Source of the DNA: Herbiconiux flava
GTDB taxonomy: Bacteria; Actinomycetota; Actinomycetes; Actinomycetales; Microbacteriaceae
Length of the DNA: 64,000 nt
Direction of reading: 5' to 3'
NCBI RefSeq assembly: GCF_013409865.1
Contig: NZ_JACCBM010000001.1
Location: 2,294,001-2,358,000, forward strand
The notes under the pieces: model-generated
What the model was told of the DNA's origin: nothing
Database searches by the model: none
Seen by the model: only the letters and a program-made list of their open reading frames with translations
Translations under genes and position numbers: made by a program
In this document: positions 50,205 through 58,572 of the stretch, piece by piece
How the letters are laid out: each line of letters starts with the position of its first letter
Numbering within the stretch: position 1 is the stretch's first letter

Positions 50205-50840
50205 ATGGCACGGCGGCGAGCGAAGAGACCTCGCTGGCTGGCGAGCGGTGCGCCGATCGCGCCACCGGAGCCGCTGTCGGCCGACGAGATCGACGCGGCC
50301 ATCGCCGACGGGCTGCTGATCGCCCGGTTCTCGGCCGTGCTGGCGCTGAAGAACCGGCTGATCGTGTCGGCGCTCCGCGACGACGAGTCGTTCGACCGCG
50401 CGCGGGCGGCCGAGGCGGCGCGCGAGGTGCTGCAGGAGCTCGCCGAGGAGCAGGAGAACAACCTCGACCACGCCCTCGAGGTGATCGAGGAGGCGCAGAG
50501 CGACCGCGGGGTCGCCCGGCACCAGCACGACTACAAGGCGCGCGACCTCGAGCTGCTGTCGGCGAGGCGTCGGGTGTACCGCGACGTGGCCGACAGCATC
50601 CGTCGTGACGCCGCCGACGACGTCGCCGTGGCGCTGCTCGTCGACGACGCCCGCAAGCGCGCCTGGGAGGAGATCTCGCGCGAGATCGAGGCGCGGCTCG
50701 ACCAGGTGCGGGCCACGTCGAACCTGGTGGTCGACGAGGAGTACCGCCGGCACCGGGCCGAGCGAATGCGGCGGGTGCGCGAGTTCGACCTCTGGGAGCT
50801 CGAGGACAGCCGGGCCCTCAAGGCGCGCCGCCGCCGCTGA
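50205..50840 (+). CDS. Charged helical protein, unknown function
   Basis: 211 aa, ATG with GGAGG about 8 nt upstream; TAAGCT at 50180 is a -10 candidate. Arg/Lys head (MARRRAKRPRW), a helix with FSAVLALKNRLIVSALRDD (about 43-61), then long coiled-coil-prone stretches (EAAREVLQELAEEQENNLDHALEVIEEAQ; ARRRVYRDVADSIRRDAADDV) and a very basic tail (ALKARRRR). No enzyme motif. It precedes the NTase-like gene by 74 bp on the same strand and may share its role. Confidence 0.75.
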   Translation: MARRRAKRPRWLASGAPIAPPEPLSADEIDAAIADGLLIARFSAVLALKNRLIVSALRDDESFDRARAAEAAREVLQELAEEQENNLDHALEVIEEAQSDRGVARHQHDYKARDLELLSARRRVYRDVADSIRRDAADDVAVALLVDDARKRAWEEISREIEARLDQVRATSNLVVDEEYRRHRAERMRRVREFDLWELEDSRALKARRRR

Positions 50841-50914
50841 CCCGAGGGGCCGCGCGCGAGGCCGCCGCCGCGCGCGCCTCCGCCGGAGTAGGTTCGTCCT
50901 CGGGAGGTCGAGCC

Positions 50915-51826
50915 GTGCCGGATGATGTCGCCGAAGCCATACGGTCGTACGGCGACGCGCTGACGCCGTCGTCGATCGTGGTCGACGAGACGCGGCTGCT
51001 GCGAGCGCACGTCGGCGGGGCGTTGCTGCACAGCCCGCGGGTGCGCCGCATCCTCGACACCGGCTCGTTCGCGCACGGCACCGCCGTCGCGGGCCGCAGC
51101 CGCCTCGACTGCCTCGTCGTGCTCGAGGGATCGAAGCCGCGCACGCTGCCCAAGGCCATCGACGCCCTGCGGGCGGCTCTCGTCGAAGGGGCCGGCTCGA
51201 CCGGTGCCCCCGCGTCGGCGCTCGGCGTCTTCGCCTCGCGACTCGAGAACGGCGACTCGCTCGTCATCGACCGCCCCGGCACGGCGGGGCTCCGGCTGAT
51301 CCCCTCCTACGAGGCGAGGGACGCCGGCGCCGTCGACACCGTCTGGGTGCCCGACGCCGCGCACCGCTGGGTGCCGCACCTCCCGGGTTCTCGCGAGCTG
51401 CTGCTCTCGCGGATCGACGACGACGGCGCGCTGCGGGCGCTGATCCGGCTGCTGATCGCGTGGAAGCACGAGCACGGCATCGGCATCACCTCCTACTACC
51501 TCGAGACGGTCGCCCTCCGCCAGGCGCTGCAGCAGCGCTCGTTCAGCCTGCTCTGGGACGTCTGCTGGGTCTGGGAGCGGCTCGCGAACGACGGACTGCT
51601 GCCGCTGCCCGATCTGACCAGCCCCACCGGAACGCAGCGGGTGCTGCCCAAGGCGTCGCTCGCCCGGTCGATCGAGGAGCAGTTCGCCGTCGAGCGGGCC
51701 GCCTCCACCGCCCGCGCGGCGATCAACGCCTACATGGACGGCGACGCCGAGCAGGTGGGGCGCTGCCTCCGGGCCCTGTTCGGGCCGGGGTTCCCCGGTC
51801 TCGGCGAGCAGGGGCTGGGGGAGTAG
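50915..51826 (+). CDS. CD-NTase/SMODS-like nucleotidyltransferase homolog with degenerate metal site
   Basis: 303 aa, GTG with GGAGG 5 nt upstream. The nucleotidyltransferase core is recognisable: GSFAHGT (residues 50-56), then SRLDCLVVL where active CD-NTases have SDxDxxV, and LRLIPSYEA where they have xDxxPA. Arg63 thus replaces the first Asp, and the third acidic ligand is also missing; only Asp65 remains. The helical second half (IRLLIAWKHEHGIGITSYYLETVAL) fits OAS/CD-NTase architecture. No CBASS effector, ubiquitin-like or nuclease gene is adjacent, so this is an orphan, probably inactive or repurposed. The C-terminal GEQGLGE codons are copied 46 bp downstream. Confidence 0.7.
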   Translation: MPDDVAEAIRSYGDALTPSSIVVDETRLLRAHVGGALLHSPRVRRILDTGSFAHGTAVAGRSRLDCLVVLEGSKPRTLPKAIDALRAALVEGAGSTGAPASALGVFASRLENGDSLVIDRPGTAGLRLIPSYEARDAGAVDTVWVPDAAHRWVPHLPGSRELLLSRIDDDGALRALIRLLIAWKHEHGIGITSYYLETVALRQALQQRSFSLLWDVCWVWERLANDGLLPLPDLTSPTGTQRVLPKASLARSIEEQFAVERAASTARAAINAYMDGDAEQVGRCLRALFGPGFPGLGEQGLGE

Positions 51827-51872
51827 ACACCAGGGCGGGGAACGCCGGCGCGAGCAAGGGCTGGGGGAGCAG
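51804..51872 (+). repeat. 23-bp duplication of a gene 3' end (51804-51826 and 51850-51872)
   Basis: Copy 1 encodes EQGLGE and the stop TAG. Copy 2 differs at two positions: a synonymous change in Gln and TAG to CAG. Confidence 0.85.
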
Positions 51873-51884
51873 CGGGCCCCCTGG

Positions 51885-51890
51885 TACGGT
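51885..51890 (+). promoter_or_regulatory. -10 box TACGGT of a leaderless transcript
   Basis: TACGGT, 7-nt spacer, ATG at 51898. Confidence 0.55.
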
Positions 51891-51897
51891 CACGAAG

Positions 51898-52869
51898 ATG
51901 ACCGCACCCCGAGCAGCGCTCGTCTACAACCCCATCAAAGTCGACCTCGACGCGCTGAAGGCCGCCGTCGCCGCCCAGGAGGCCGAGTCCGGCTGGGCCG
52001 AGACCCTCTGGCTCGAGACCTCCGTCGACGACCCGGGCCAGGGACCCACGAAGAAGGCGCTCGAGGAGGAGGTCGACCTCGTGATCGCCGCGGGCGGCGA
52101 CGGCACGGTGCGCGCCGTGGCCGAGGTGCTCGGCGGCACGGGCGTGCCGATCGGGCTGCTCCCGTCCGGCACGGGCAACCTGCTCGCGCGCAACCTCGAC
52201 CTCACGCTGGACGACGTCGAGAACGCGCTGCAGACAGCGTTCGGCGGCACCGAGCGGGCCATCGATCTCGGGCAGGTGCGCATCCGTCATGAAGACGAGA
52301 AGGTGACCCAGCACGCCTACCTCGTGATGGTCGGCCTCGGTCTCGACGCCAAGATGCTGGCCGCCACCGACGACGAGCTGAAGGCGAAGGTCGGCTGGCT
52401 GGCCTACGCGAAGGCGATCGCCACCGTGCTCCGCGACAAGAACCAGCTGCGGCTGCGCTACAGCCTCGACGGCAAGGCGCCGCGGAACGTCAGGGCGCAC
52501 ACGATCATGGTGGGCAACTGCGGGTCGCTGCCGGCGAACATCCTGCTGCTCCCCGACGCCGCGGTCGACGACGGCCTGTTCGACATCGTGCTGCTGCGGC
52601 CCGAGGGCTTCTTCGGCTGGCTCCAGATCATGGGCAAGATCTTCTGGGAGAACGGCGTGCTGCGGCGCACCGCGGCCGGCCGGCGGCTGATGGGCTCGGC
52701 GCGGGAGGTGCGTGCGCTGAACTACCTCCGCGGCAAGGAGCTCGTGCTGCGCCTGCGCCGCCCCGAGGAGATCGAGCTCGACGGTGACGGCTTCGGCACG
52801 GCGATCGCCATGAAGACGTGGATCGAGCCGGGTGCGCTGAAGGTGCGGGTGCCCGCCGACGCGAGTTGA
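51898..52869 (+). CDS. Diacylglycerol/lipid kinase family protein
   Basis: 323 aa. DAGK catalytic domain: LVYNPIKVD at the start, AAGGDGTVRAVAEVL (about 64-78) and LPSGTGNLLARNLDL (about 88-102), the ATP-binding and catalytic loops. C-terminal lobe with MVGNCGSLPANILLLPDAAVDDGLFDIVLL and ELDGDGFG. Phosphorylates diacylglycerol, sphingosine-like or polyprenyl lipids. Leaderless start (TACGGT box) lies 72 bp after the NTase-like gene, so it is transcribed independently. Confidence 0.93.
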   Translation: MTAPRAALVYNPIKVDLDALKAAVAAQEAESGWAETLWLETSVDDPGQGPTKKALEEEVDLVIAAGGDGTVRAVAEVLGGTGVPIGLLPSGTGNLLARNLDLTLDDVENALQTAFGGTERAIDLGQVRIRHEDEKVTQHAYLVMVGLGLDAKMLAATDDELKAKVGWLAYAKAIATVLRDKNQLRLRYSLDGKAPRNVRAHTIMVGNCGSLPANILLLPDAAVDDGLFDIVLLRPEGFFGWLQIMGKIFWENGVLRRTAAGRRLMGSAREVRALNYLRGKELVLRLRRPEEIELDGDGFGTAIAMKTWIEPGALKVRVPADAS

Positions 52870-52910
52870 CGCATACACGAGCAGACACGATGTGACAACC
52901 CCGTAAAACC

Positions 52911-52940
52911 TGACGAACTTATTGCTAGTCTCTCTAATAA
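52911..52940 (+). promoter_or_regulatory. Sigma70-like promoter CTGACG-18-TAATAA
   Basis: CTGACG (52911-52916) and TAATAA (52935-52940), 18-bp spacer, in one of the most AT-rich patches of the window, before the 52970 gene. Confidence 0.5.
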
Positions 52941-52969
52941 TCAGTCATGGTTACACAGAAGGGCTCGTC

Positions 52970-53326
52970 ATGGCACTGCTCACGAACATCACCGCGGTGC
53001 GCGCACCGCGCATAGAGGAGTCCGCTTCTGTCCCGACCATCGCGACTCCGCTCAGCTGGGCGACGCCCGAGTCGAAGCTCTGGATCGCCTCCCGCAACGG
53101 CGAGTACGCCGGCATGATCGAGTACACCGAGGGCCACTTCCTGGCCACGGGCGCCACGGGGTTCGACCTCGGCGGCTTCAGCGGTCTCGGCCAGGCCATG
53201 TCGGCCGTCGACCGCGGGCCGATCGCGGGGCGCCTGCCCGTCGGCGTCCTCTCGAACGTCGCCATCGTCTCGGCGGTCGTGGCGCTCTCGATGGTGGGCA
53301 TGGGCCTCACCGTCATCGCGGCCTGA
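52970..53326 (+). CDS. Small protein with one C-terminal membrane helix
   Basis: 118 aa from ATG 52970 (GAAGGG upstream). A soluble part with SKLWIASRNGEYAGMIEYTEGHFLATG and a Gly-rich stretch leads to a C-terminal helix (VLSNVAIVSAVVALSMVGMGLTVIAA), a tail-anchor layout. It resembles small actinobacterial proteins of unknown function; the strong promoter suggests high expression. Confidence 0.75.
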   Translation: MALLTNITAVRAPRIEESASVPTIATPLSWATPESKLWIASRNGEYAGMIEYTEGHFLATGATGFDLGGFSGLGQAMSAVDRGPIAGRLPVGVLSNVAIVSAVVALSMVGMGLTVIAA

Positions 53327-53377
53327 CCCCGGCTTGATCGCCTGCTGCACGCTCACGCGGCTTCTCTCGCGTCGGCC

Positions 53378-54142
53378 GTGCTGACCGCGGGGGTCGATCT
53401 CGCGGCCGAGACCGCCGGCACCGCCCTCGCCACCATCGAGTGGTCGTCGTCCGCGGCGGTGCTGCGGTCGCTCGAGACGGCGGTTCCGGATGCGCGGATC
53501 GCCGCCGTGGCCGAGACCGCCGTGTCGACGGGCATCGACTGCGCCTTCGGCTGGCCCGACGAGTTCGTCGAGTTCGTCGCGGCCCACGCCCGGGGCGAGC
53601 GAATCGCCGGCGAGCTCGCCGGCATGCCCTGGCGTCGCACCCTCGCCTACCGCGAGACCGACCGGGTGACCCGCGAGGTCACCGGACGCTGGCCGCTCAG
53701 CGTCTCGACCGACCGCCTCGGGCTCACCGCCATGCACTGCGCGGCCCTGCTCGAGTGCGTCGGCGACCGGATCGGCCCCGTCGACCGTTCGGGCGCGGGC
53801 CGGGTCGCCGAGGTGTATCCGGGGGCGTCGCTGCGGCTCTGGGGCTTCGGCACGCGCGGGTACAAGACTGACGCCTCGGTGCGGGCCGGTCTCCTGGCCG
53901 AATTCGGCGAGCGGATGCCCTGGCTCGAGCTCGGGGCGATGGCCGACCTGATGGTCGCCGACGACGACGCCTTCGACGCCGTGGTGGCGGCGCTCGTCGC
54001 ACGGGCGCACGCCCTCGGACTCACGCCTCCGCCGCCCGCCCGGCACCTCGACAGCGCGCGCCGCGAGGGCTGGATCGCCCTGCCGCCCCGGGACCTCGCG
54101 GAGATCGCCCCTGCCGAGTGGCGCAGCGCCGACCCGCGCTGA
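53378..54142 (+). CDS. DUF429 family protein
   Basis: 254 aa. DUF429 (RNase H-like fold) motifs in order: TAGVDLAAETAGTALATI at the start, GIDCAFGWPDEFVEFV (about 48-63), YRETDRVTREVTGRWPLSVS, and EVYPGASLRLWGF (about 146-158). The acidic residues of these motifs suggest a nuclease-type metal site; biological role unknown. GTG start with no ribosome site. Confidence 0.88.
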   Translation: MLTAGVDLAAETAGTALATIEWSSSAAVLRSLETAVPDARIAAVAETAVSTGIDCAFGWPDEFVEFVAAHARGERIAGELAGMPWRRTLAYRETDRVTREVTGRWPLSVSTDRLGLTAMHCAALLECVGDRIGPVDRSGAGRVAEVYPGASLRLWGFGTRGYKTDASVRAGLLAEFGERMPWLELGAMADLMVADDDAFDAVVAALVARAHALGLTPPPPARHLDSARREGWIALPPRDLAEIAPAEWRSADPR

Positions 54143-54175
54143 CCGCGCGATCAGCGCCGCCCGCCCGCGTCCCGC

Positions 54176-55582
54176 TCAGAGCGCCCGGCGCTCCGCCTTC
54201 TTCACCCGAGGCCGCCGCGCGTAGTCCCGCGCCCGCCCGCTCGACAGCGCGATCAGGATCAGGATGTCGAGCGACACCCCGATCAGGTTCGTGCCGAGCG
54301 TGATCTGCGCACCGCCCAGGTGATCGATCAGCGCGATCACGATGTTGATCGTGCTGAACAGCATCACGAGCACGCGGGCCACGTTGCTGCCGAAGAACAT
54401 CAGCACTCCGAACAGCAGCTGCGCCAGCCCGAACAGCGCCGAGATCACCACCACGCCCCAGAGCACGACGTCCCGCGCATCCACCCCCGAGGGCACCACG
54501 TCACCGGTGTCGATGCTGATCAGGCCGCGCACACCCTGCCAGTCGAACACCACCGCGGCGATCACGAACAGCGGCGAGAAGGCGCGCAGCACCACGACGG
54601 CGGCGCCGAAGACGATCTGCGCCGGGCGCCGCACCGTCTTGTCGGGAACGGGCGACGCGTTCGGCCCGACGTGCGGCGTCGGCACCGGCGCGTGCGTCTC
54701 GGCGGCCGCCTCGGCCGTCGGCGTCACCGCGCGCAGGTCGATCACGGGCAGGTCGCCATCGGTCACGATGGCGTCGCCGCCACCGTTCCGCGAGTGGTAG
54801 CCGGTGGCGAAGTCCTTCAGAAGGTCGACCTCGGCCGCGGGCACCGACTGCTCGATCGTCGCGACGATGTGGTCGCGCTCGACGTCGGTGTTCTCGTCGA
54901 TCTTGTGCGTGATCTGCAGCGTGAACAGCGAGAAGCCGACCGCACGGTCGTAGGTGCCCGCCGCCAGCCAGTCGACCTTGTGCCCGCCGGGCAGCAGCCA
55001 GTCGTCGGGGCAGCGCCAGAACCGCACGTGATGGCGCTTGGACGGGTTGCCCTTCACCTCCTGCTGGTAGGCGAAGTCCTGGTTGCGTCCGAACAGCATC
55101 AGCGGGCTCACCGGCGCCTCGTCGTAGCTCCGGCGCAGCACGGTGGATCGCACGATGCGCAGACCGCTGCCAAGGCTCAGGTCGTCGGCGCGGGTCCAGC
55201 CGGCGGCGCGCATGGCGGTGTGCAGCTGCTCCTCGGCGCCGAGCAGGCCGAGGTTCACCGGGTCGCCGAGCAGCCCGTCGCTCGTGCGGGTGCGGCCGAT
55301 GAAGTAGTTCGGCACGTAGATGTTGGTCAGGATGCGGTGCAGCCGCGGCAGCGCGATGTAGGCCACGAGCACCCAGAACACGAGGTAGAACCACACCTGC
55401 GCCCAGCCCGAGTCGAAGCCCTGCGTGAGCACCAGGTAGGCCAGCCAGACGGCGGCGGCCCCGGCGATGACGAAGAAGAGGTTGTCGAGCACCGCGTTGA
55501 TCGAGAAGCGGCGGATGCGCGTCCGCGGCCCGTGCCCGGGAACACGCTCGCCCACGGCGGCGGGGGCCTGCGTCTCGGGCAT
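54176..55582 (-). CDS. LssY C-terminal domain membrane protein
   Basis: 468 aa. Two N-terminal helices (about 27-75), then an LssY_C-type soluble domain (about 100-250: GDPVNLGLLGAEEQLHTAMRAAGW, FGRNQDFAYQQEVKGNPSKRHHVRFWRCP, DRAVGFSLFTLQITHKIDENTDVERDHI). Four more helices fill about 320-450. The domain occurs on lipid-phosphatase-like proteins, but no phosphatase motif is present here. Leaderless start (TATCGT, 6 nt). Function unknown. Confidence 0.85.
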   Translation of the reverse strand: MPETQAPAAVGERVPGHGPRTRIRRFSINAVLDNLFFVIAGAAAVWLAYLVLTQGFDSGWAQVWFYLVFWVLVAYIALPRLHRILTNIYVPNYFIGRTRTSDGLLGDPVNLGLLGAEEQLHTAMRAAGWTRADDLSLGSGLRIVRSTVLRRSYDEAPVSPLMLFGRNQDFAYQQEVKGNPSKRHHVRFWRCPDDWLLPGGHKVDWLAAGTYDRAVGFSLFTLQITHKIDENTDVERDHIVATIEQSVPAAEVDLLKDFATGYHSRNGGGDAIVTDGDLPVIDLRAVTPTAEAAAETHAPVPTPHVGPNASPVPDKTVRRPAQIVFGAAVVVLRAFSPLFVIAAVVFDWQGVRGLISIDTGDVVPSGVDARDVVLWGVVVISALFGLAQLLFGVLMFFGSNVARVLVMLFSTINIVIALIDHLGGAQITLGTNLIGVSLDILILIALSSGRARDYARRPRVKKAERRAL

Positions 55583-55588
55583 GCCCCC

Positions 55589-55594
55589 ACGATA
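55589..55594 (-). promoter_or_regulatory. -10 box TATCGT of a leaderless transcript
   Basis: Minus-strand TATCGT, 6-nt spacer, ATG at 55582. Confidence 0.55.
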
Positions 55595-55656
55595 GCGGCC
55601 CGCCGTGTCACGCCGCGCGGCAGGCCCCGGACGTGACGGGGCGGCCGCGCATCCGC

Positions 55657-55712
55657 TCGGATCGGGCGGGTCGGATCGGGCGGGTCGGATCGGGCGGGTC
55701 AGATCGGGCGGG
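55657..55712. repeat. 14-bp tandem repeat x4 spanning a stop codon
   Basis: TCGGATCGGGCGGG at 55657, 55671 and 55685, and TCAGATCGGGCGGG at 55699. The single G-to-A change in the last unit creates the TGA stop of the methyltransferase; the other units lie beyond it. Confidence 0.92.
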
Positions 55713-56451
55713 CGATCGTGACGCGCGTGAGGTACGGGAGCGGGTAGCGGTCGCGCCCCGCGAGGTCGGGGTGGGTGTCGAGCAGCTCGTCGAGGGCGGC
55801 GAGCAGTGCGGCCCGGGCCGGCTCGTCGAGCGCGATCACGCTGCTGCGGGAGGAGACGAGGGAGTGCAGGGCGGCGCGATCGAGCTCGTTCGTCCAGTGG
55901 AACTCGGCGTGCGCGTCGCGGCGCAGCGGTTCGGCCACCGGGGGAGCGACGGTCTCGTACTCGTCGGCGATCGAGGCACCGATCACCTCGGTCAGCCGCC
56001 GCACCCAGTCGACCGCCTCGTCGCGCACGTTCCAGACCAGCGCCAGCACGCCGCCCGGCCGCAGCACCCGCGCGGCCTCGCGCGACGCCGCCTCGACGTC
56101 GACCCAGTGCCACGACTGCGCGTACGTCACCACGTCGGCCGAGTCCTCACCGAGCGGCAGCTGCTCGCCGGTTCCCTCCACCGCGACGACGGTCGGCAGG
56201 TTCGCCGCCAGTCGCGCGCGCATCAGCCCGTCGGGCTCGACGGCGGTGACGGATGCGCTGCGCGCGACCAGCGACGCCGTGAACTTGCCCGTACCGGCTC
56301 CCACGTCGACCACGTCGGGCCGGGCGTCGTCGTCGGTGGCGGCGCGGGAGAGCAGCCACTCCACCGCGTCGTCGGGGTAGCCCGGCCGGCCGGCGTCATA
56401 GGCGGCGGCTTCGGTGCCGAAGCTCTGGGCGTACTGCGGATCCTTCGCCAT
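55699..56451 (-). CDS. Class I SAM-dependent methyltransferase
   Basis: 250 aa. Motif I VVDVGAGTGKFTASL (residues about 45-59), acidic strand-2 end in VEPD, and motif II-like VVTYAQSWHWVDVEAASREAARVLRPGGVLALVWN, typical of the Methyltransf_11 group. It methylates an unknown small molecule. GAGGAT 6 nt before the ATG suggests a leaderless transcript. The last codons and stop fall in a 14-bp tandem repeat. Confidence 0.92.
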   Translation of the reverse strand: MAKDPQYAQSFGTEAAAYDAGRPGYPDDAVEWLLSRAATDDDARPDVVDVGAGTGKFTASLVARSASVTAVEPDGLMRARLAANLPTVVAVEGTGEQLPLGEDSADVVTYAQSWHWVDVEAASREAARVLRPGGVLALVWNVRDEAVDWVRRLTEVIGASIADEYETVAPPVAEPLRRDAHAEFHWTNELDRAALHSLVSSRSSVIALDEPARAALLAALDELLDTHPDLAGRDRYPLPYLTRVTIARPI

Positions 56452-56565
56452 GCGACCATCCTCGCACCCGGGGCGCGGTGGGCGGGTAGTCTCGTGCCAG
56501 CGGGCGGGTCCGCTGACGGGGTACAGCTGCGAGCGGGACGGCCGCGAGGCGACGAGGGGGACGAC

Positions 56566-58503
56566 GTGGTGGGATGGCGGGCCGGCGCGGTCGCGATGCT
56601 GCTCGTCGCGGCCGTCGTGGGCACGGCATCGGTGGCCTCGGCCTCCGCTCTGCCCGGGAACGCGGCCTCTGCACTGCCCGGCGACGCCGCGCCCACCTCC
56701 TCACCGCGCCACAGCGGAACCGCGGGCCCCGGCCCCATCGGATCGGGGGAGCCCATGACGCCGCCACCCAGCGCACCGCAGGACGACCCGGCCACCGCGA
56801 CCCCGGCCACCGCCGCCCCGGCGACCACCCCGGCGACCACCCCAGCACCCGGCCCGGCATCGGCCCCACCGCCGGTCGTCGGCGACCTCTCGGCCACCCT
56901 GCCCGGCCCGCTGCACACCGACGGCGGCCGCATCGTCACCGCCGACGGCAGCACCTACGTGATCAAGGGCATCTCGTGGTTCGGTATGGAGACCACCAAC
57001 TGCGCCCCGCACGGCCTCTGGTCGATCAGCCTCGACGCCGGGCTGGCGCAGATCGCGTCGCTGGGGTTCAACACGATCCGGCTGCCGTTCTCGAACGAGT
57101 GCCTCGCGCAGCCCGTGACGACCTCGATCAACGCCTTCGAGAACCCCACCCTCGTCGATCTCACCCCGCTCGAGCTGATGGACGCCATCGTGCAGGCGGC
57201 GAAGTCCTACGGCCTGAACGTCATCCTCGACCGGCACCGGCCCGACTCGGCCGCGCAGTCCGACCTCTGGTACACCGAGCGCTTCCCCGAGGAGGCGTGG
57301 ATCGCCGACTGGCAGATGCTCGCCGAGCGCTACCGCTCCGAGCCCTCGGTGATCGGGGTCGACCTGCACAACGAGCCGCACGGCGCCGCCTGCTGGGGCT
57401 GCGGCGACTCCTCGGTCGACTGGCGGGCCGCCGCCGAGCGCGCCGGAGACGCGGTGCTCGCCGTGAACCCCGAGCTGCTCGTCATCGTCGAGGGCGTCGA
57501 ACGGCAGGGCTCGGGCGGCACCACCTGGTGGGGCGGCGGGCTGGCGGATGCGGGCAGCGACCTCGTCTCACTGGCCGTGCCCGACCGGGTCGTCTACTCG
57601 CCGCACGACTACCCCGCGTCGATCTACCCGCAGACGTGGTTCTCCGACCCGGCCTACCCGGCGAATCTGCCCGAGGTGTGGGACGCGAACTGGGGCTACC
57701 TCGCCCGCGAGGGCATCGCCCCCGTGCTCGTCGGCGAGTTCGGCTCGAAGCTGCAGACCACCAGCGACCGGCAATGGTTCGAGAACATCGTCTCCTACCT
57801 CGGATCGACCGGCATCAGCTTCTCGTACTGGTCCTTCAACCCCAACAGCGGCGACACCGGCGGCATCGTGCAGGACGACTGGGTCACACTCCAGGCCGAG
57901 AAGGTGGCGGCGCTCGTGCCGCTGCTCGGGCCGGGCTCGGCGGTCGCGCCGCACGCCGCGGCGCCCTCGGCCGGCGGGTCGTCGTCCTCTGCGCCCACGG
58001 CCACCCCGTCTCCCACTGCGGTTCCGGATGCTCAGCCCGGCACCCCCGGCACCGCCACTCCTTCGACCGCCGCTCCCGCCCGCCCCGCGACCCCCGGTTC
58101 CCGCATCGGCGGCACGGCCCGCGACGGCGCACCCGGACCGGTGACCGGCGCCCCCGGCTCCTCCGCCTCCACCCCGACCCCCACCACCCCGGGATCGGCG
58201 TCCGCCGACTACCTCTCGGCGGCCTGGGCGCTGCAGAGCACGTGGGACGAGGGCTACGTCGCCGAACTGAAGATCACCAACACGGGCGGCTCCACGGGCT
58301 GGACCGCGTCCTGGGCCGACCCCGGCGCGACCGCCGTGGTCAACGCGTGGGGCATGCGCTGCGAGCTCGCCGCCGGCGTGATCACCTGCACGGGCGCCGA
58401 CTGGGGCACCTACATCGCGCCGGGCCAGACCATCACGGTCGGCGCCCAGGTGCAGTCGACGTCGACGCCGACGGCGCCCGCGGTCACCCTCACCGCGAAG
58501 TAG
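56566..58503 (+). CDS. Secreted GH5 cellulase with C-terminal CBM2
   Basis: 645 aa from GTG 56566 (GAGGGGG 5 nt upstream). Signal peptide about residues 1-28 (AGAVAMLLVAAVVGTASVASA), Pro/Ala/Thr linker to about 105, then a GH5 barrel: KGISWFGMETTN, acid/base Glu in DLHNEPHG (about 270), VYSPHDYP, nucleophile Glu in LVGEFGSK (about 390) and YWSFNPNSGDTGG. A second Pro/Thr/Ser linker leads to a family 2 cellulose-binding module (about 545-645: AAWALQSTWDEGYVAELKITNTGG to VQSTSTPTAPAVTLTAK), with its Cys pair. Endoglucanase acting outside the cell; the GH1 beta-glucosidase could process its products. Confidence 0.94.
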   Translation: MVGWRAGAVAMLLVAAVVGTASVASASALPGNAASALPGDAAPTSSPRHSGTAGPGPIGSGEPMTPPPSAPQDDPATATPATAAPATTPATTPAPGPASAPPPVVGDLSATLPGPLHTDGGRIVTADGSTYVIKGISWFGMETTNCAPHGLWSISLDAGLAQIASLGFNTIRLPFSNECLAQPVTTSINAFENPTLVDLTPLELMDAIVQAAKSYGLNVILDRHRPDSAAQSDLWYTERFPEEAWIADWQMLAERYRSEPSVIGVDLHNEPHGAACWGCGDSSVDWRAAAERAGDAVLAVNPELLVIVEGVERQGSGGTTWWGGGLADAGSDLVSLAVPDRVVYSPHDYPASIYPQTWFSDPAYPANLPEVWDANWGYLAREGIAPVLVGEFGSKLQTTSDRQWFENIVSYLGSTGISFSYWSFNPNSGDTGGIVQDDWVTLQAEKVAALVPLLGPGSAVAPHAAAPSAGGSSSSAPTATPSPTAVPDAQPGTPGTATPSTAAPARPATPGSRIGGTARDGAPGPVTGAPGSSASTPTPTTPGSASADYLSAAWALQSTWDEGYVAELKITNTGGSTGWTASWADPGATAVVNAWGMRCELAAGVITCTGADWGTYIAPGQTITVGAQVQSTSTPTAPAVTLTAK

Positions 58504-58511
58504 CTCGCGCC

Positions 58512-58572
58512 GCCGTCAGGCGAGGCGGCGAGCGACGGCGCGCGGAGCCGCCGGCCGTCAGGCGAGGCGGCG
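58512..58572 (-). repeat. Duplicated 3' end of the geranylgeranyl-reductase gene (58512-58530 and 58554-58572)
   Basis: GCCGTCAGGCGAGGCGGCG is present twice, 42 bp apart. Extended to about 34 bp, both copies translate on the minus strand to RAVARRLA and a stop, but with different synonymous codons in the Ala-Val-Ala part. Confidence 0.9.

Noticed and set aside
50205-52869. CBASS anti-phage operon
   Set aside because: The NTase-like protein lacks key Asp residues, and neighbours are a coiled-coil protein and a lipid kinase with its own promoter, with no effector.
56452-56565. CebR-type operator before the GH5 cellulase
   Set aside because: No GAGCGCTC palindrome occurs in this spacer; only a TAGTCT -10-like box near 56488 is visible.
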